Assembly (NCBI GenBank): GCA_030386875.1
Contig: CM059558.1
Span: 10,673,501 to 10,737,500 of the forward strand
Source: Morinoia aosen
Lineage: Eukaryota > Arthropoda > Malacostraca > Amphipoda > Talitridae
Length of the DNA: 64,000 nucleotides
Direction of reading: 5' to 3'
Within the stretch, counting starts at the first letter, position 1; each line of letters starts with the position of its first letter. The notes beneath the pieces are model-generated. The model searched no databases. It was not told the DNA's origin and saw nothing but the letters and a program-made list of their open reading frames with translations. A program made the translations under genes and the position numbers. This document shows, piece by piece, positions 34,130 through 46,200 of the stretch.

Positions 34130-35015
34130 AAAAGATAACAAACAATCTACCATCTACTACATCGAAAATGACAGTCGAACTCACTGAAATCGTTAGAAAT
34201 TATTCGGGAAAAATAACTAAAAGGAAAGAAGACTTCGAAAAACGTAAAAATGAACTGGTTTTTAATTTCACCATAGAAATTTTAGGAAAACTCAGATTAC
34301 AGTCAAAAAACAACACAACAGCAAAGAAAACATCTTGGGGTTCACATCTTATCGGTATTCTCTTCAGCATTATACGGACATGTGTACATGGGATAAAATG
34401 GAATAACATTGTGGCCGGATATCACATCTGAGGGGAGAATATTTGCAAAATTTGTCACGGATAGGTAGCAAAAACAGTGGTCCAGAGTAATAATTTTAAC
34501 TACGGAAATTTTGAGTTTTTTATTTGAAAGTTCAGCGATAGTATGCGCTCAACGCTCTGAAAAATTAAAAATAAATAAAATGCCTAATTACCCCCTCCTT
34601 TTAGCTCAGCCGAAATCGATTGAAACATCTTCGAGAATGATTTTGAAATAGTGAGACGTTAGCCAGAAATTAATTTGTTAAAAACACAGCACAACCCTGA
34701 CATCTATAAACCTGTATATTGGTGTACACACAAAATGTATTTCAGCGTTTGTTTGTCATACAGACGTTAAATAAAAATACAGAAAAGGGAAAAATAAAAA
34801 AATAAAGATGAGGCAATACTCGTAATTATGGAAAAAATGATTTTCATTCCGCCGCATTGAAATGACGGCTGTGGTGCTCGTTATAATCGACAGAAATAAC
34901 TAGTATCAATATTGGAATAACTTAGCAAACGTGAAATGAATTAATTTCTAATTCCAAAACAGAAATTTCAGGAAACTTAAAATTACAGGTAAATGGGAAA
35001 TTCACACAGAAATGC
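32970..35015. repeat. Degenerate tandem repeat, unit about 765 bp, 2-3 copies
   Basis: The series AGAAATGCGT-AACAA, CTTGTTCA-TATACGGAC, GATAGATC-ATTTTTGAATCA, AAAATGACAGTC, GACTTCGAAAA-CGTA, TATCGGTATTCTCT and GGCCGGATATCAC occurs once across about 32970-33730 and again across 33735-34430. A much weaker third trace appears near 34950-34990 (AGAAATTTCAGGAAACTTAA). A perfect TA microsatellite (34079-34125) and a CA/TA-rich stretch (33286-33375) lie inside. Confidence 0.65.
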
Positions 35016-35023
35016 TGCAAGCC

Positions 35024-35481
35024 CTATGACAGAGATGCAAAATGAGGCGACACATTTACTCTGAATTCTTTTACAGTTGTAGAGTTTTTGATATGCTGAG
35101 GGAGCTTGTTCCACAAAAGAGCTCCAGAAACTGAGAGAGCTATTTGTCCCACGTTAGATGAACGGTAGCTGACTAAGACATCATTCCTCCGATTTGTTTT
35201 TTTGCTTGGGATATAAGATAGAAATTTTTTTACCACACCTGCATTACTCTGAGGGAGGAGATCACTCGTCGAGCTTTTTGGATCATGAATCTGTCCGGTA
35301 TTAGGATCCAGTCGAGTTTTCTTGAAAGAGGGGTGGCATGATCGTATTTATTGAAATTTCCCTCGCATACTACTTTGGCGCCGAAGTTAATACATTTTTG
35401 CCACTCTTCTTGACGATATTGAGGTAAATCTCCTGCAGTAGATAAATCTCCCATATGCGATAAAGCTAAAGACCGAATCAT
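35024..35481 (-). pseudogene. Retrotransposon B ORF2 C-terminus
   Basis: Two frames: KLDWILIPDRFMIQKARRVI upstream, and SGALLWNKLPQHIKNSTTVK to the end. The latter is the typical C-terminal L-W-N-x-L-P motif of Jockey/CR1-type ORF2. The element ends near 35020. Confidence 0.75.
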
Positions 35482-35708
35482 TAGTAACCTAGACTTTTCG
35501 TCAAGTGTTCTTAATGCGATGAAAGAACATTAAGGTTCCGTTAATTTTGTTGCACATTGTTTCCACGTGTGAATTGAAAGTCATATTTTTGTCAAACCAA
35601 ACACCAAGATTTTTTTACTTTATCTACTGCTTCAATTTTATCGTCTCCAAAAGTTAGCGTAAATGGTGGTAAATTTCTAGTTTTATTATGTAATCCAAAA
35701 ATAATGCA

Positions 35709-35987
35709 TTACGTATTACCTGCGTTAGGTTTGAGGCCATAATGGTCATACCACAATTTCAGATTTCTCATAAGGCTTTCAGGGTTGGCTTGTGTTTCTT
35801 TCAAGTCCGCTGTTGAGCTTGTCATGGCAATTTGTACGTCATGAGCATGTAATGAAATTTTTGTGTTTGCCGGCATGGTGGGGAAATCATTGATGAAAAT
35901 TGAAAATAGTAGCGGACCCAGGATTGAACCTTGGGGAACGCCAAAATTAATTGGTATGAATGGTGACATTTTGTTATTCAAGCCCAC
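35709..35987 (-). pseudogene. Retrotransposon B RT palm with mutated catalytic box
   Basis: Encodes FGVPQGSILGPLLFSIFIND followed by ISLHAHDVQIAM. Relatives read Y/F-A-D-D at this place, but here it is H-A-H-D, so the first catalytic Asp of the pair is lost. Confidence 0.85.
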
Positions 35988-36268
35988 TGCATGAGAACGG
36001 TTTAGCAGGTGGCTTTCAAAACCACTAAATGTCTATTCTGAGGTTTGAATTTTTTGGTAAAAGTTTCTTATGCTCAACACTGTCGAAAGCTTTGGAGAGA
36101 TCAAGCAATAGTAGAAGATATATTTTTTTTTGTCGATATCATTATATATTTTTTCTTTTATGTTTAGCAGGGCGTCTTGAGTACTGGTATTCCTTCTGTA
36201 AGCATATTGATTGCGGTGAATTAGATGTGACGTCTACGTAAGGAGAGAGCTGGTTTGGTATTACTTTT

Positions 36269-36946
36269 CTAATATTTTGGACATAATAGGCAGGAGACTG
36301 ATTGGTCTGTAGTTTGACGCCATGTCGATTTCACCAGATTTATGTAATGGCTTAATAATGGATAGTTTCCATTGATCGGAAACTTGTTTGGGGCTATAGA
36401 CGTATTTATTTTCAGCGAATGAGGGGTGCTGTGACAGGAAAGCTGTCTTTTATATTTTGGAGGCAAATGCCATCATGTCCATTCGCTTCAGTATTTTTTA
36501 GTGGGTATAAGATTTGTCGTATCTCTATGACGCTAATCGGCTTTGGTCTCCATCTGTTTCTAGTATTTGGGGATGAATAATTATCACTCAGATTTTCACA
36601 TGTAGATGTGTCTGAAACTGTCCTGGACACTTTATTGGAAACATCTTCGCCAACTTTTGAGAAGACGTTATAAAAAACACTTTATTGGAAACATCTTCGC
36701 CAACTTTTGATAAAAAAAGAGTTTCATAAGTGCTTCTGCAGTCGGAATTTTTATACTGAGCAACTTCTTTCATGATTTCCAAAGTTCTTTTTGAGTTTTG
36801 TTTTGCGCCAAAACATCTTTGTGGAAGTAGTCTCGTTTTGCTTCCCTATCTTTTATTCGTAGGATCTTCTCATGATCTTTATTTAACTTTCGAAGCGTAC
36901 TGTCTGATTTATTCAGTTTGTACTCAGGCTGCCAATTTCTTTTAGC
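36269..36946 (-). pseudogene. Retrotransposon B linker and N-terminal RT
   Basis: Contains the linker KAKRNWQPEYKLNKSDST (from 36946), then RT blocks WRPKPISVIEIRQILYPLKN and DGICLQNIKDSFPVTAPLIR. Frames change several times. A 34-37-bp direct duplication (CACTTTATTGGAAACATC at about 36631 and 36679) has added sequence inside the coding region. Confidence 0.8.
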
Positions 36947-36954
36947 TTTGTGTA

Positions 36955-38924
36955 CAGGGATGGAAAAAACCCTGGGTTTTTCAAAAAAACCCAACCACCT
37001 GGGTTTTTTTGGGTTAAATTGGGTTTTATGGGTTTTATTGTTTTTTTTGGGCTTTATTGGGTTTTTTTGGGCTTTATTGGGTTTTTTGTTATACCTGTTT
37101 TTGTTTAAAAGAGTTATTCACACAACTCCCGTTGCCCCTATTTCAAATTTATATATATACACTTATTGAGTAAATATTGTTATTTGATTACTTTATTTCC
37201 AACATTATATTACATTATTATATGAATTATTACATTATATGAACAACATATGAATTAAGTTTGTCCATCACAATTACCATTAACCAATTACCATATGCAT
37301 AGAGACATAGCTCTGCAGTCTGTAAAGATATAAGATGTGCAAAGAGAATTGTAAGGCTTGTCAATTCATAGTAAGTTGTTTTAGCAGCAGACAGGCGCAA
37401 GTCATGTGAGAGGGAAGCACCATGCAGATCATAAGTAACCACCACAAGCAACTTGAAACAATACAGCTGCACATCACTAAAGAGTCATGCTGTTAACAAC
37501 TTAACATGTGTATTGTGTGAGCTGGAGTGCTTAGCAGCGCAAGTCAAGTCAGTAAACCACACTGTTACATGTTACAAAATGTAGTGACATGCCAAATTTT
37601 TTTTTTAAATCTGCCAAAAAATTCACTTTTCGCAGTACAGGATGGCAACAAACACTAAAATGATTGGAAGTAAATGCTCTAACAGATTCCATCGTCAAAT
37701 TCGTTCCAGTAAAGCTTGAATGCTCACCATAGGCCAGTCGTTTCTTTACTTTCTCACCCCATGATGGCTGCGGTCGTGTCTTGCCCCATCTGACTATTAT
37801 TGTTACACTTATTTCAATTTAAACAATTTATTTACCACAGGTGATACAGAGGTAGAATGTTTCTCAAGTCTAATACAATGGTCAAATTTGAGTAAAACTA
37901 CCTGTGGGCCCGAATAAGTTCAGCAACTTCTAGGGCATCCTACCATTACATTACTCTAGGGTGTACAATAATGTTTAACCTAATTCACCTAGCCTAGTTT
38001 CACATTAGACTGATCAACAAGATAATGAACTCGATATTGATGTTTCATTTTACAACATTTAAGGTAAAGCTCTCACAGGAGACTGATATTGAAGAGTGGT
38101 TGGCTGAGTACAATCCGGAGTTCATCAGTGCGCTTTATTCCAATAAATTGAAGGACTCCAACATCTTCCCAAAACACATGTTCAATGAGAATATCACTAC
38201 AACATTGACTCCTTGTTGATGGTGGGATATTCAAGACATGAAACAGCAGAATATGCAGATTCATGAAAAAACACTGGTAGAGGGTTTCTGCAAGTTTATA
38301 AGCAATCTTCATTCTTGCCCCGCCAGTTCAGGATCCATTGAGAGAATTTTCTCAACATTTGGAATTGTGTGGAAAAAATTGAGAAATGTATTAGGATCAG
38401 AACGCGCACAGAAATTGGTCTCGGTAAATCGCCACCTCACAACTGATTATGATGTGGATGACAACGATGAAATGGCAGTGGATGTAGAAAGAGAAACACA
38501 GTAGTATTGTAGTAGCAGTCTAGTCTAGAAGACAGGGAAAACTCAGAAATCTCTATATTAAGCAGTCAAACTGCATTTGTTTCTAAATTTTTGTTGTTTT
38601 ACTCTGGAAATGGAATTCATGAAAATATTAATCAATCGAGTTTTTTTGTGATTAAGGTTTTTCTAATTTGATTTGTATAGGGTTGGTGTTTTGTTTTTCA
38701 ATGTTTTCTTGTCATAGTCATGGACATGACTTAGATACTTATTTTGACAAGATAAATATTTAGCTCATTTTGATTCTATAAGCTTGAAAACAAATAAAAT
38801 TTACATAATAATAAAACCCAATTAAACCCAAAAAAACCCACTATTTAGTGGGTTTTTTAGTGTGGGTTTTTTTGGGCTTTTTTGGGTGGGTTTTTTTGGG
38901 TGGGTTTTTTATGTGCCAACCCTG
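36955..38924 (+). mobile_element. hAT transposon with perfect 8-bp target duplication
   Basis: A 1970-bp element ending in CAGGGATGG (left) and the complement of CAGGGTTGG (right), the classic hAT terminal pattern, followed by AAAAAACCC on both sides. The octamer tttgtgta is present at 36947-36954 and 38925-38932. Each end has a long GGGTTTTTT/AAACCC-rich stretch with potential for G-rich structures. The interior keeps only the C-terminal part of a transposase. Inserted into the linker region of retrotransposon B. Confidence 0.95.
38025..38504 (+). pseudogene. hAT transposase C-terminal (hATC dimerisation) fragment
   Basis: A single frame with one stop at about 38217: EEWLAEYNPEFISAL, stop, WWDIQDMKQQNMQ, then LHSCPASSGSIERIFSTFG and IVWKKLRNVLGSERAQKLV. 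The S-x-E-R-x-F-S motif is typical of hATC. The N-terminal DDE catalytic region and BED zinc finger are missing, so this copy cannot encode an active transposase. Confidence 0.85.
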
Positions 38925-38951
38925 TTTGTGTATGTAACCGCTTTTCTTATT

Positions 38952-39945
38952 GATTTATACGAGAACAAGGAATTACGTTAATGAAGGTAGGGGGTTTATT
39001 TAACACAAGGAAAAGGGCGCTGCTACCAGAGGCCGTAGCCTCGAAAGCTAATGATTAATTAGTTAAATATTTATCTCTCTATTTAATTAAACTCATCGAT
39101 CATCTACATCCAGCATCAGCTTCGTGAGGTTTATCAACTCTCTAGGTAGGGTTGCCCGAGTTCCGAAGCACGTGTTCCAAACGTGATTCCTGCGAGTGAG
39201 AGGAGAAAGAAAAAGGCAAAATTGTCTTCGAATTTATTGCGATGGGAGGCAAATATTGAACGGACGAGAGCACGCGCAGACGGAGACTTTACTTTACGTA
39301 TCGACTCGACAATAACTTCGATTTCCGGAGGCTTCGCCTGTACAACATTTGGTATAAAACTCACGCTATGACCGCTAAAGAGGAACCCGATCCAGGAAAG
39401 TTGTATGAGCCCACAATGAAAGAATGAACCAGGAAGTTCGAGCCCTGGATACTGAACAAGGCACAATCCCCAAAAATGACAAACCCATGCGAATAATTAC
39501 AGTCTGACTCGTGTTTCGAACCACAAATTTGGCCTATCCGTCTCCTAGCGCTTTGACCGCTCCCTATCACCGCCTGACGCCATGTGCCCTCAATGATCCC
39601 CTAATCGACTCCGCCGGGACAGCGTCCCCCCGGATAGGGTTCGTGTGGGCAAAATCGACGGGAGGGGCGCCTGTAAGCTGTCGTTCCGGCCATAGTTAAT
39701 CCAAAAAGGACGGCCAGTGATGCGAGCTGGCTTTTTCTCCCCTGCTTTATGATCGGCGCTCATATAGCCCGAATTCGTCATAGTAAGTGCGGTTAGTTTT
39801 TTATAACGTCTTCCTAAAATCTAAAAATCCGAGACTAAATTATGTGAGAGCATTTAATAAATTTTATGACATCGTCATATAATAGAGGTATTCTCTGCCT
39901 CTTGCTAGCAGTGCACCTTAAGATCCGTGTGGAATAAAACTGAGT
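38952..39945. mobile_element. 994-bp insertion flanked by ttatt, possible solo LTR
   Basis: The pentamer ttatt sits at 38947-38951 and again at 39946-39950, exactly where the retrotransposon B linker is broken. The inserted DNA is GC-richer, has GGAATAAAAC near its plus-strand right end (a polyadenylation-like signal), and has no long inverted ends. A solo LTR of about 1 kb would fit, but the ends are not clear TG...CA. Short frames inside show no domain. Confidence 0.55.
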
Positions 39946-40480
39946 TTATTCATTTGCTCAACTGTTTTATCTCGTCTGCTATCCATTTAGAAATTATTGG
40001 CTTAGCTTTCTTCGTAGTGAAAAGTGCTTATTCGTTAAGGGCTGATACGAAATTTTCATTGAAAAGCGAAACTTATTGATTGACATCATCGGTGTTTTTT
40101 TCCATGGCTTGATATTCACTCCATCTGTCGAATTAGCTTTTCTTGAAATATTTCAGGGAGTAGTGGTTTTTTATGCGATATGTAATGTAACAAGATTTCT
40201 GTTTCTCTTTTGCAATATTGATTAGACATTCTACCGAATGGTGATCAGAAAAAAACGGTAAGATCTCTGTGCTGAGAACTGCTTGGGATTGTTTGTAATT
40301 GCTTGGTCAAAAAGAGTTTTGGAAATGTTGGTAATGCGCGTTGTTTCTTGGATCATTTGAGAAAGATTAAGCCTGTGCAGCATCCTGCTCAGCTAATTCT
40401 TTTTATTTGTCAGATCTGCGTTAAAATCTCCGAAAACATAGAAAGACCTTTTGGCTGCAGAGATTAATTTAAGCGTATTT

Positions 40481-40987
40481 TCAATGAAATCTAATGTTTT
40501 GCACGTAGAGATGCTGACGGATGTCTGTAAAGAATACCGATAATGAAAGACTTGTGTGTACTTGATCATTGAGCCAAACCATTTCTATGTCTTCGCATTT
40601 TTCTTTTATCGAAAATAAAGATGTAGAGTAGACATCTTTGATGAAAATGCATGACCAGCTACCTTTCTTACTCTTGACTCCGTCATAACGGTACAATGTG
40701 TAGCCGGTAATGCTGAGATATGAGTTTTCAATTCATGAATCGAACCATGTTTCAGATACGCATAAAATTTCGATATCGTCAGTGATTAACATTACTCGTA
40801 CGTCATCCATTTTACCATTGAGACTGCAAGCATTTATATGCAATATTTTGATATTATTTTTCTCCGTAGGCAGATCTTTAGTGGATTTATTGCATTTGTT
40901 AGGTCTAGCAGGGCATTTAGCATTCGCCTCTAGGTCTTTATTGCTGCGTTCACTGTTTGTGATTTCAGTTTGAGGAGAAAATTCCAC
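40481..40987 (-). pseudogene. Retrotransposon B endonuclease (APE-type) fragment
   Basis: The start of the exonuclease-endonuclease-phosphatase domain is clear: ILHINACSLNGKMDDV, then CVSETWFDS (the catalytic Glu of the S-E-T-W motif). A further frame, after a shift near 40730, continues to 40481. The region between 40480 and 40025 is more degraded. Confidence 0.8.
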
Positions 40988-41001
40988 CTGATCAATGTTA
41001 T

Positions 41002-41376
41002 TTAGTCACAAAATACGGCGTGAGCAACAGGATTTTCATCACGCATTTTTAAGAAGGCGCTATAGTGGTCCTGTTTCCGGTGTATGCTTACAGGAGGACA
41101 GTTCATCAGAGCATTTGATGTAGGGGAGATTGCAGTCTTCCAAATTCCATTGTCTCTTTCATCAAATATGTGAGTTGGTGTTCTCATCACATTAGAAAGT
41201 ATTTGGGGTATGAGGTCCCCAACTAAGTGATCAAAGACTTTTTTATCGATGTATTTATCGATGAGTTGTTCGAAACTGCCACTGTTCTTGTCAACGAATT
41301 TTGCATACTGGTCTTTGTTTCTGGAGCTCTCAGTTTTGATGGCTTTTTTCAGAGATATATAATTCCATTACAAGTT
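41002..41376 (-). pseudogene. Possible ORF1 C-terminal part of retrotransposon B
   Basis: Open for about 115 codons without an ATG (KAIKTESSRNKDQYAKFVD and onward, ending DENPVAHAVFCD). It lies directly upstream of the endonuclease frame on the same strand. I recognise no domain; the assignment rests on position. Confidence 0.35.
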
Positions 41377-41435
41377 TTTTGTGTTGCGAACTGTGTCGTT
41401 ACTGCGTGGAGGAGATGGTGTCCGCCACCTAAAGT

Positions 41436-41972
41436 GTGAGCAGGCGCTCTGCTACCAATCACAGCTATTTAAGTGCCCTGTTAGATAGCGGTTCCGAAAA
41501 ATGCCTAATAAGTTACAAGCAGATCAAGCACCTCAATGAAGAAGTTAAGCCGAGTTGCCTGACTGTGAAAGGGATTAACAGTAAAAGTAACGTCAGCGGA
41601 GAGGTCGATTTGACTATTTCAATTCCTGGTGTTGACAGAGTACTAAAAACTAGTGCTTTGATCGTTAAAGATGCAAAATTTAATTACGATCTAATTTTAG
41701 GACGTGATGTGCTGAGTGACGCCATCATTAATTTTAAAAACGGAACCCTCGTTTGGGAAGGTGTTACTGTGCCATTTAATGAATTACATATGGAACCGGC
41801 ACTAAGTAGAGAAGTTGTGATGAAAAATATCGTGAACAGCGACTGTCTGTTGTCTGACGTTGTGGTTGCCAGGAAGAGCAACGGAGGCAGTTACCGCGCC
41901 AAAAATAGTAGCTGCAGAGTAGAAAAAAAACCGTGCCCGCGGGTGAAGCGAGGCAGAGCGCAAGGCCGCTGA
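41436..41972 (+). pseudogene. pol: Ty3/gypsy aspartic protease
   Basis: A 178-codon frame with the active-site motif ALLDSGSEKCLIS and the second conserved block YDLILGRDVL. Both are intact and correctly spaced for a retropepsin. The frame opens upstream without gag. It ends in a basic tail and the following frame begins 37 bp later, so one shift or spacer loss separates them. Confidence 0.9.
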
Positions 41973-42008
41973 TAGTTCATTGCCCTCAGGTGGAGGTGCC
42001 CAGTAACT

Positions 42009-42680
42009 ATGAAGTTGCTGTACGGGTTTGTTAATGAAGCAATACCCGGAGTGTACTTGATTATGAAAAGGTGTTTTGAAAACGGTGCCCTTTTGGCCGA
42101 GTCGATTGTTCAAGTCGGGGAAGACGGCGTGGTGCCTGTGATGATTTTAAATGTACAAGAGGATGCTGTGAACTTAAGCGAGAATTCAATGTTATGCAAT
42201 TTGGAATTGATTGCAGCTGACGAGATCGAGAACGAAATTTATATCACTGACGTTGAAACAGCACTTAGAGACGCTAATAATGTGGAAAATAGTTCTGACG
42301 CTGTGTCCGAGTCAATGCAGTTTGTCTCGGCTGGTGGTGGAATTAAGGCCATAGCAGGGAGGAAACTTGGGTTGCATTCTGACGATCGCAGCGGAAATCA
42401 AGTTCTCGCTAGTAATGACGAGTTGGGAGTTAATGCACAAGTAGGTGTGTCGTGTGCAGGAAAGCAGGAAGTACGACGTCCTTTAACAAATGATGATGTC
42501 TCATGTCATGAAGAGGACATGCAGTTGCCTTTAATGAATTTATTAAATCAGTTTCGTGATGTAGTTACGTTAGAAGGCGAAACTATAGGTGTTAAAATCA
42601 TTATGACGCACCGGACTTGGATGCACCTGTTGATGCACCGGAATTCAGAAATTATTCAGAACCGGATGCACCTGTTCTGA
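42009..42680 (+). pseudogene. pol: Ty3/gypsy protease-RT spacer region
   Basis: A 223-codon frame (AIPGVYLIMKRCFENGALLA and following) corresponding to the region between protease and RT. A frameshift near 42600 moves the natural reading into the next frame at a short D-A-P repeat (DAPVDAPE, then EPDAPVLN). No catalytic motif is expected here. Confidence 0.7.
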
Positions 42681-43010
42681 ATTTAGCTCCTTACAGAATT
42701 CCTCATAAATATCAAGAGGAGGTTGTAAAAATTACTAATGATATGCTTTCACAAGGTATAATTGAGGAATCGATGTCGGACTTCAACTTCCCTGTCATCG
42801 TTGTTAAAAAAAGAGCGGAGAGCTCCGCCCCGTCATAGATTTCAGGGCTCTTAATAAAGTTTTGGTGAAAGAGTCTTATCCTATACCCAGAATTGATGAA
42901 ATATTATCGACCTTGGGAGGTAACACATGGTTCACTAATTTAGATCTGCGCTTTGCTTTCCATCAGGTCGAATTAGACCAGGAGAGTAGGAAATTTACTT
43001 GCTTATCAGA
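42617..43010 (+). pseudogene. pol: Ty3/gypsy RT, N-terminal blocks only
   Basis: APYRIPHKYQEEVVK, then a QGIIEESMSDFNFPVIVVKK segment; after a one-base shift near 42810, RPVIDFRALNKVLVKESYPI and WFTNLDLRFAFHQVELD. These are the first RT blocks including the LDL catalytic Asp. The sequence breaks at SRKFTC in a poly-G run, so the YxDD box, RNase H and integrase are absent. Confidence 0.88.
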
Positions 43011-43218
43011 AAAGAGGGGGGGGGGGAGAGTAATGTGCGCGACTCGTTACTCCTGCCTTCATTGTCTTGCGTTATCTCTTGTGCTCCGTATCGCAGCCTT
43101 TATAAGGCGAAGTTGCCTGTCGTGGGATGGCTTAATCAATTATAATCTTCCGCTCCTGTTACCGACCTTGAATCTCTCCGAGTAAAGCCTCCACCAAGAT
43201 AACTACGTGTTTCACTGC

Positions 43219-46200
43219 CCCGAACAAGATATCGAATTTGGTATTCTTGCTAATGGCTGTAAATCTAGGTAGCTTAAAAATATCCTAGATAGTTTCTAGC
43301 TAAAAACATCAGTAATGAGTTGGAAGCTGAAATACGTTAAATTTGACATCAGTTGAGACCGTATATTCCTTTTTTGAAAATATTCCAAGCGTTGTTTGAG
43401 TGTCGGTCGTATATTCCAAGCGTTGTTTGAGTGTCGATCGTTCCTCGTTTAGTCACGTGAGTCTGTGTGAGAGATTCCGCCCGGTTTCCGCGGGAAATTA
43501 TTTGTACTTGGGATTAGTCGGGAGTCGGTAATCTGAAACATGAGTGTTCAGTTTCTCAGTTGTTGTCAGCTTGTGTGGATACTCGTTTGTGATACTGCGA
43601 CTCCCCTGAAAATACCGAAATTTAGCCTGTCACAGTATTCAAGATATGGAAATTTGATCAAACTATGTAGGTTTTAGCTGTGAAAGTATAGAAATTTCGT
43701 TAACTATTCATGCTACATAGCTTTCACTTGCTGACCGTGCGTGATTCATCGAGAATTAAAATTGGTAAATTCATTCAACGGGCCTGATTAAACGCTGTAA
43801 TTCCACAGTTAGCTAATAATTTACTAGGTATGAATTGGCTCTTTATTTGAATTTAATTTCTATTTCATGATTTATGACCTTCATTTTTAAGATAAAATAC
43901 GTATAATTGAAAGTATTTTTATTGCTTCAAGATATGAAGCCGAAATCATAAAATAGCTCAGCTGGTAACATGAATAACTAGCAAGTAGCATGCTATTTGA
44001 CTTAGTTGCACGAGTTGGAGATGTGTTTTGTAACATACAACTCATTCTCTAGGTTTGAAAATAATATCTTGAACTGTGAAGGAGTTGATTCTCATTAATT
44101 AAAAATTTATGCAATACATGACATAGAACTAAGATCTAACTCCCGAATACTATTGTTGCGGTTTGAATTTTTTTAATTGCTTCACTGCTGAGATCAAATT
44201 TCAAAAATTGATTGAACGGTTTTAAAGCTCACCGTTGTGCATTCACATGAGAAATGAACATGTTTTATAAACATATATGTATCCATTACAAATAAGACAT
44301 GACTGTACCATGTTAAACTGTGTACAGTCATGAACAAGGATTTCTGAATATAACAGCTGACTAATGCTAACAAAATCCCAGTTTGACAAAAAGTTATTGT
44401 AAAATATCATTTTACACTCATATTCATTTGTGTTGAGGGGTAATTTCTAAAAATTTAGTTAACTTATCCTTACCAATTTAAATAGTCTTTGCTTTAAGTA
44501 GTGTAAATTGTTAATGGGATGAATAATGTACTGAAATATGTATCTATAAAATTTCAAAATATCAATCTAGAATCTGTCTCTGAAAGATGCTGTCCAGGAA
44601 ATGAGAAGCATTCAGCTCTCATTCATTGAATACTATGACAATGTTTCTCTTTGGATCCTGTTATTTGTACAATGTTGGTATAGAAATTATTTGATTGGTT
44701 TCAGTGCAAATGTAAAATTTGTTAATCAATTTCCTTCTGATGAAACACATTACTCTGTCGATTCACTAAAGGAAACTACGTACCAGTAAAAATTTGTCCA
44801 TGGAAAATATAGGAACCTATATGTGAATGCCTATTTTGTTCATATAAAGATAGTCATAGAAATTTATTCCAGATATGTGAGAGGTACCAGTTTCCAAACA
44901 AAAAATGATTAAGTTTATAGGGCCTTGTTTTAACCGTGTGGTAACATAATTCCTATTCTGATTTAATCACTGGGTTTAAGCACTGTGTATTTATGAAAAA
45001 ACGATTGGTAAATGTTAATTGACACCAGAAATATTATTTGAGAAAAATTTTATGAAATATTCTCACATTATGACTCATGTGTACGGTTAGACACTTTCTG
45101 ATGAACTTTCGCTATCTTGACTCTACAAATCTACAATATCAAAGGAGAGCTTGAGTTTGATGATTGTAAAATGAGTTCATCCAGGAGATTGTTCTCAATC
45201 TAATGATAACAGACATGAATTAGTTTTTCATACTTGCCCAAGCAAACTTGTTTGACTTCAAACTTTGTGTGTACAATAAATTGATCTCAGAGTCGTCCAG
45301 TAATGCAAATGAAAGCTTAGTCAGAGATGTCCCTCTAGATTTGCTTGAGCTCTGAACCTAAAGATAGAAGTTCATCTTATAGCAATTCTTCCAATGATGC
45401 TTCTATTAGTACCTCTTGTCAAATATTACTTCAGGTTTGCACGACCTATCTTGGTGAATTGTGAAGTATTTAGACCTTATTAAGTGAATGCTAATGCAAT
45501 ACTCATTAGGCAATCCTTTCATTCCCATAATTTTAGTATTTGAATTGCTTTGATGGCTCAGTGTAAAAAAAAACTTCAAAATAAAAAACTTCAATAATTT
45601 TTCTTCTGATTAAAATTATTATCATGATTGTTCAAAACAGGAAATTACTTTCCAGGAATATTTTTGTTTGTGAAATATATTTGTAAGTTCAAATTCCTTA
45701 CAAATATAAAGATAGACATAAAACTTATTATATGTATGACATCTTAAAGTTTCCAGGTTCCAACTACGGTCAATAATAAGGATTAAGGAGACAACAAGTT
45801 AAGCTTTAATTTGTGGACAGATTGCTCAGAAATTTGCCCAGTTTATGTAGTTTTTTAACAGAATAACATTTTGCTCTATGTAAGTTTCGTGATTTTGGCC
45901 ATAGTTTTTGAGAAAATGAGGAATATTTTTCATAATATATGGGATTTTTTTGGACATTTCATAGGAATAGAAGTCTGAGTTTTTATGTTCTAGAACAAAA
46001 ATTAAGACAGTTTTAGAATCTTTGTAACATTGCCAGCAAAGTTACAAAACTGGATTTTTCATTTTTTTTCGTTTTCCATTGAAATGTTGGTCAAAAATTC
46101 ATGGCTTTTTACCCTCACCATATATATTTAGACCCCTCTTTGGGGGGCTCTAGTACCCGTAACCCCAATAAATTTTAGGACGCAACAGCCCCTTCGACTT

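Larger units (their letters stand above)
35024..41376 (-). mobile_element. Jockey-like non-LTR retrotransposon B, broken and twice interrupted
   Basis: Read from 41376 down: a possible ORF1 end, an APE endonuclease start, the linker, RT, and the ORF2 C-terminus. The order and orientation are consistent throughout. A hAT element (36955-38924) and a 1-kb insertion (38952-39945) lie in the linker. Removing both brings together the two sides of the linker (KPIISKWIADEIKQL, then YIHKAKRNWQPEYKL). Several frameshifts and a mutated RT catalytic box make it inactive. Confidence 0.85.
41436..43218 (+). mobile_element. Ty3/gypsy LTR retrotransposon fragment
   Basis: Plus-strand pol fragment: aspartic protease, spacer, then the first blocks of RT, stopping before the Y-x-D-D box. 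The coding part ends in a purine tract (43006-43031) that resembles a polypurine tract, followed by TGTGCGCGACTCG, which could be the start of a 3' LTR with a TTTATAAGG box near 43100. A deletion from RT to the polypurine tract would explain this. There is no matching 5' LTR in the window, so the LTR call is tentative. Confidence 0.7.
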
